Shown: in pieces, positions 13,108 to 14,043 of the stretch
Position numbering within the stretch: the stretch's first letter is position 1
Layout: every line of letters begins with the position of its first letter
Assembly (NCBI GenBank): GCA_019634245.1
Contig: JAHQVR010000027.1
Coordinates: forward strand, 1 to 14,043
Length of the DNA stretch: 14,043 nt
From: Gammaproteobacteria bacterium
GTDB taxonomy: Bacteria; Pseudomonadota; Gammaproteobacteria; Granulosicoccales; Granulosicoccaceae
Direction: 5' to 3'
Notes under the pieces: generated by a model
The model's database searches: none
Told to the model about the DNA's origin: nothing
What the model saw: the letters and a program-made list of their open reading frames with translations, nothing else
Made by a program: the position numbers and the translations under genes

Positions 13108-14043
13108 ATGGATTCAAGGACACCTTTCATCGGTATTTGCCAGGCGCGATGGTTGCGCAGGCTTTCGCTGGTGCTGCCCTTTTTCCTGCTTTCCTGTGAC
13201 GGCGGATCTAGCTCCGCGCTACCTTCTGATGACCCGCCTCAATCGAGCCCGATTGATCAGACGTTTTTCCTAGACGAAGACACCACTTACTCAGGCAGTT
13301 TTACTCTACCGGCTGATTTAGACGCTATGCAATGGCGAGCCGGTTTTTCGTTGCTGAGTGTGCCGCGTCGCGGCAGTTTTAGTGTGAACCCTGATGCTTT
13401 AGGTTTTAGTTACACGCCAGAGGGCAATTTTGCTGGTGTTGATTGGTTTATTTTTAGCATCGAAGATTACAGCCAGGTTACGGCCACTTTGCAAGTCGCA
13501 AATGTTAATGACGATCCGGTGCTGCAAGTTGAGATTGTTCGAGTAATCGAACAAGGTCAGCGCTACAACGCAGCGTTGGCGGTCGTTGATCCGGACCTGT
13601 CTGATACACATCGGTTTGCTGCTGATAATTTACCGTCCTGGTTAGAACTTGATCCTCAATCCGGCAGGCTCACTGGTTTACCTGGTCAAAGTGAAATTGG
13701 TCTGTATGGTGACATCAGTTTCTCGGTAACTGACTCTGCAGGTGCGACTGATATCGTTGGTGGGGTCGCCATTGAAGTTCTCGATATTAATGACGCTCCG
13801 ACGATCAATGTATCCCAATTTCCTACAGAGTTGCTTGCACGACAAACCCTGAGTGTCAATGTGTTTCCTGATGACCCGGATGGAGAACGGGTAACTGTCC
13901 GAGTGGAAGATAATGAATTTATCAATACGGCGGTGTTGGGCACCTCCATCGATTTACAGGTGAGTGATGTTGTCGAAGTCATGCTGGTGAATCTGGTAAT
14001 CATCGCTACAGAATCGAGGGGGCAGGAAACGCGCGCCATCGTG
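13108..14043 (+). CDS. Lipoprotein with cadherin-like/He_PIG repeats (3' end beyond window)
   Basis: An open frame of 312 codons runs from ATG 13108 to the window end without a stop. Residues 1-30 form a lipoprotein signal: basic WLRR, hydrophobic LSLVLPFF, then lipobox LLSC with Cys30. Asp31 follows the Cys; in E. coli, Asp at this place favours the inner membrane. A short Gly/Ser/Pro linker follows. Repeat 1 (about 50-137) has FSYTPEGNFAGVDWF and ends VNDDP, as in cadherin-like/VCBS-type domains. Repeat 2 (about 140-231) has LPSWLELDPQSGRLTG (He_PIG type) and ends INDAP. A third repeat begins at about 232. Such proteins are usually exported, calcium-binding or adhesive. The ATG has no good ribosome-binding site, but no in-frame start lies upstream before a TAG at 13072. 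The short frame from ATG 13098 is out of frame. Confidence 0.8.
   Translation, partial: MDSRTPFIGICQARWLRRLSLVLPFFLLSCDGGSSSALPSDDPPQSSPIDQTFFLDEDTTYSGSFTLPADLDAMQWRAGFSLLSVPRRGSFSVNPDALGFSYTPEGNFAGVDWFIFSIEDYSQVTATLQVANVNDDPVLQVEIVRVIEQGQRYNAALAVVDPDLSDTHRFAADNLPSWLELDPQSGRLTGLPGQSEIGLYGDISFSVTDSAGATDIVGGVAIEVLDINDAPTINVSQFPTELLARQTLSVNVFPDDPDGERVTVRVEDNEFINTAVLGTSIDLQVSDVVEVMLVNLVIIATESRGQETRAIV

Noticed and set aside
13098..13199. Short frame from ATG 13098 (33 codons)
   Set aside because: It is out of frame with the lipoprotein and ends at TGA 13197-13199; the overlapping frame from 13108 has a full lipoprotein signal.
13686..14039. Minus-strand open frame of 117 codons near the window end
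   Set aside because: It lies opposite the lipoprotein coding frame, which shows clear repeat-domain motifs; the antisense product is compositionally biased and unrecognisable.
1..14043. Defence island, prophage, transposon or CRISPR content
   Set aside because: The helicase and amidase could suggest one, but the helicase/PdeM pair matches a known repair family and no integrase, transposase, direct-repeat array or toxin-antitoxin pair is visible.

Overview
The window reads as chromosomal DNA of a gammaproteobacterium. The evidence is a FadE-type acyl-CoA dehydrogenase of the long enterobacterial/pseudomonad class, a YigB-like HAD phosphatase, a proteobacterial-style lutABC set and moderate GC. 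No species can be named from the sequence. I see no insertion sequence, phage gene, CRISPR array, tRNA or rRNA.

Layout: (1) 1-1197 (+) is the C-terminal half of a fadE gene whose reading frame carries two nonsense codons at 28-30 and 49-51. (2) 1198-1990 is a long gene-free stretch with several inverted repeats and a possible promoter. (3) 1991-3142 (+) is a single-pass membrane protein with an N-terminal DUF937-like region, closed by a strong intrinsic terminator at 3181-3224. (4) 8493-3291 (-) is a tight four-gene operon: RraA-like protein, ligase-associated Lhr-type DEXH helicase, PdeM-type metallophosphoesterase and an amidase-signature hydrolase. The helicase/PdeM pair normally travels with a DNA ligase and an MBL-fold exonuclease, and neither is present here. 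(5) 8493-8608 is a divergent intergenic region with a good sigma-70-type promoter facing right and a perfect 10-bp palindrome at the predicted transcription start. (6) 8608-13013 (+) is a five-gene operon, lutA-lutB-lutC, yigB-like phosphatase and D-amino-acid-transaminase-like class IV aminotransferase. Most junctions overlap or nearly overlap. (7) 13108-14043 (+) is the 5' part of a surface-type lipoprotein with cadherin-like/He_PIG repeats, which runs off the window.

How the genes may work together: LutABC oxidises lactate to pyruvate, and the aminotransferase at the operon end belongs to a family that interconverts pyruvate and D-alanine, so the operon may tie lactate and D-amino-acid metabolism together (inference). 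The minus-strand operon mixes DNA repair (helicase, PdeM) with two metabolic enzymes of unknown substrate. I found no clear evidence for a wholly new defence or mobile system. The most notable oddities are the doubly interrupted fadE, the structured 790-bp gap, the ligase-less helicase/PdeM pair and non-canonical residues in LutB and the aminotransferase.
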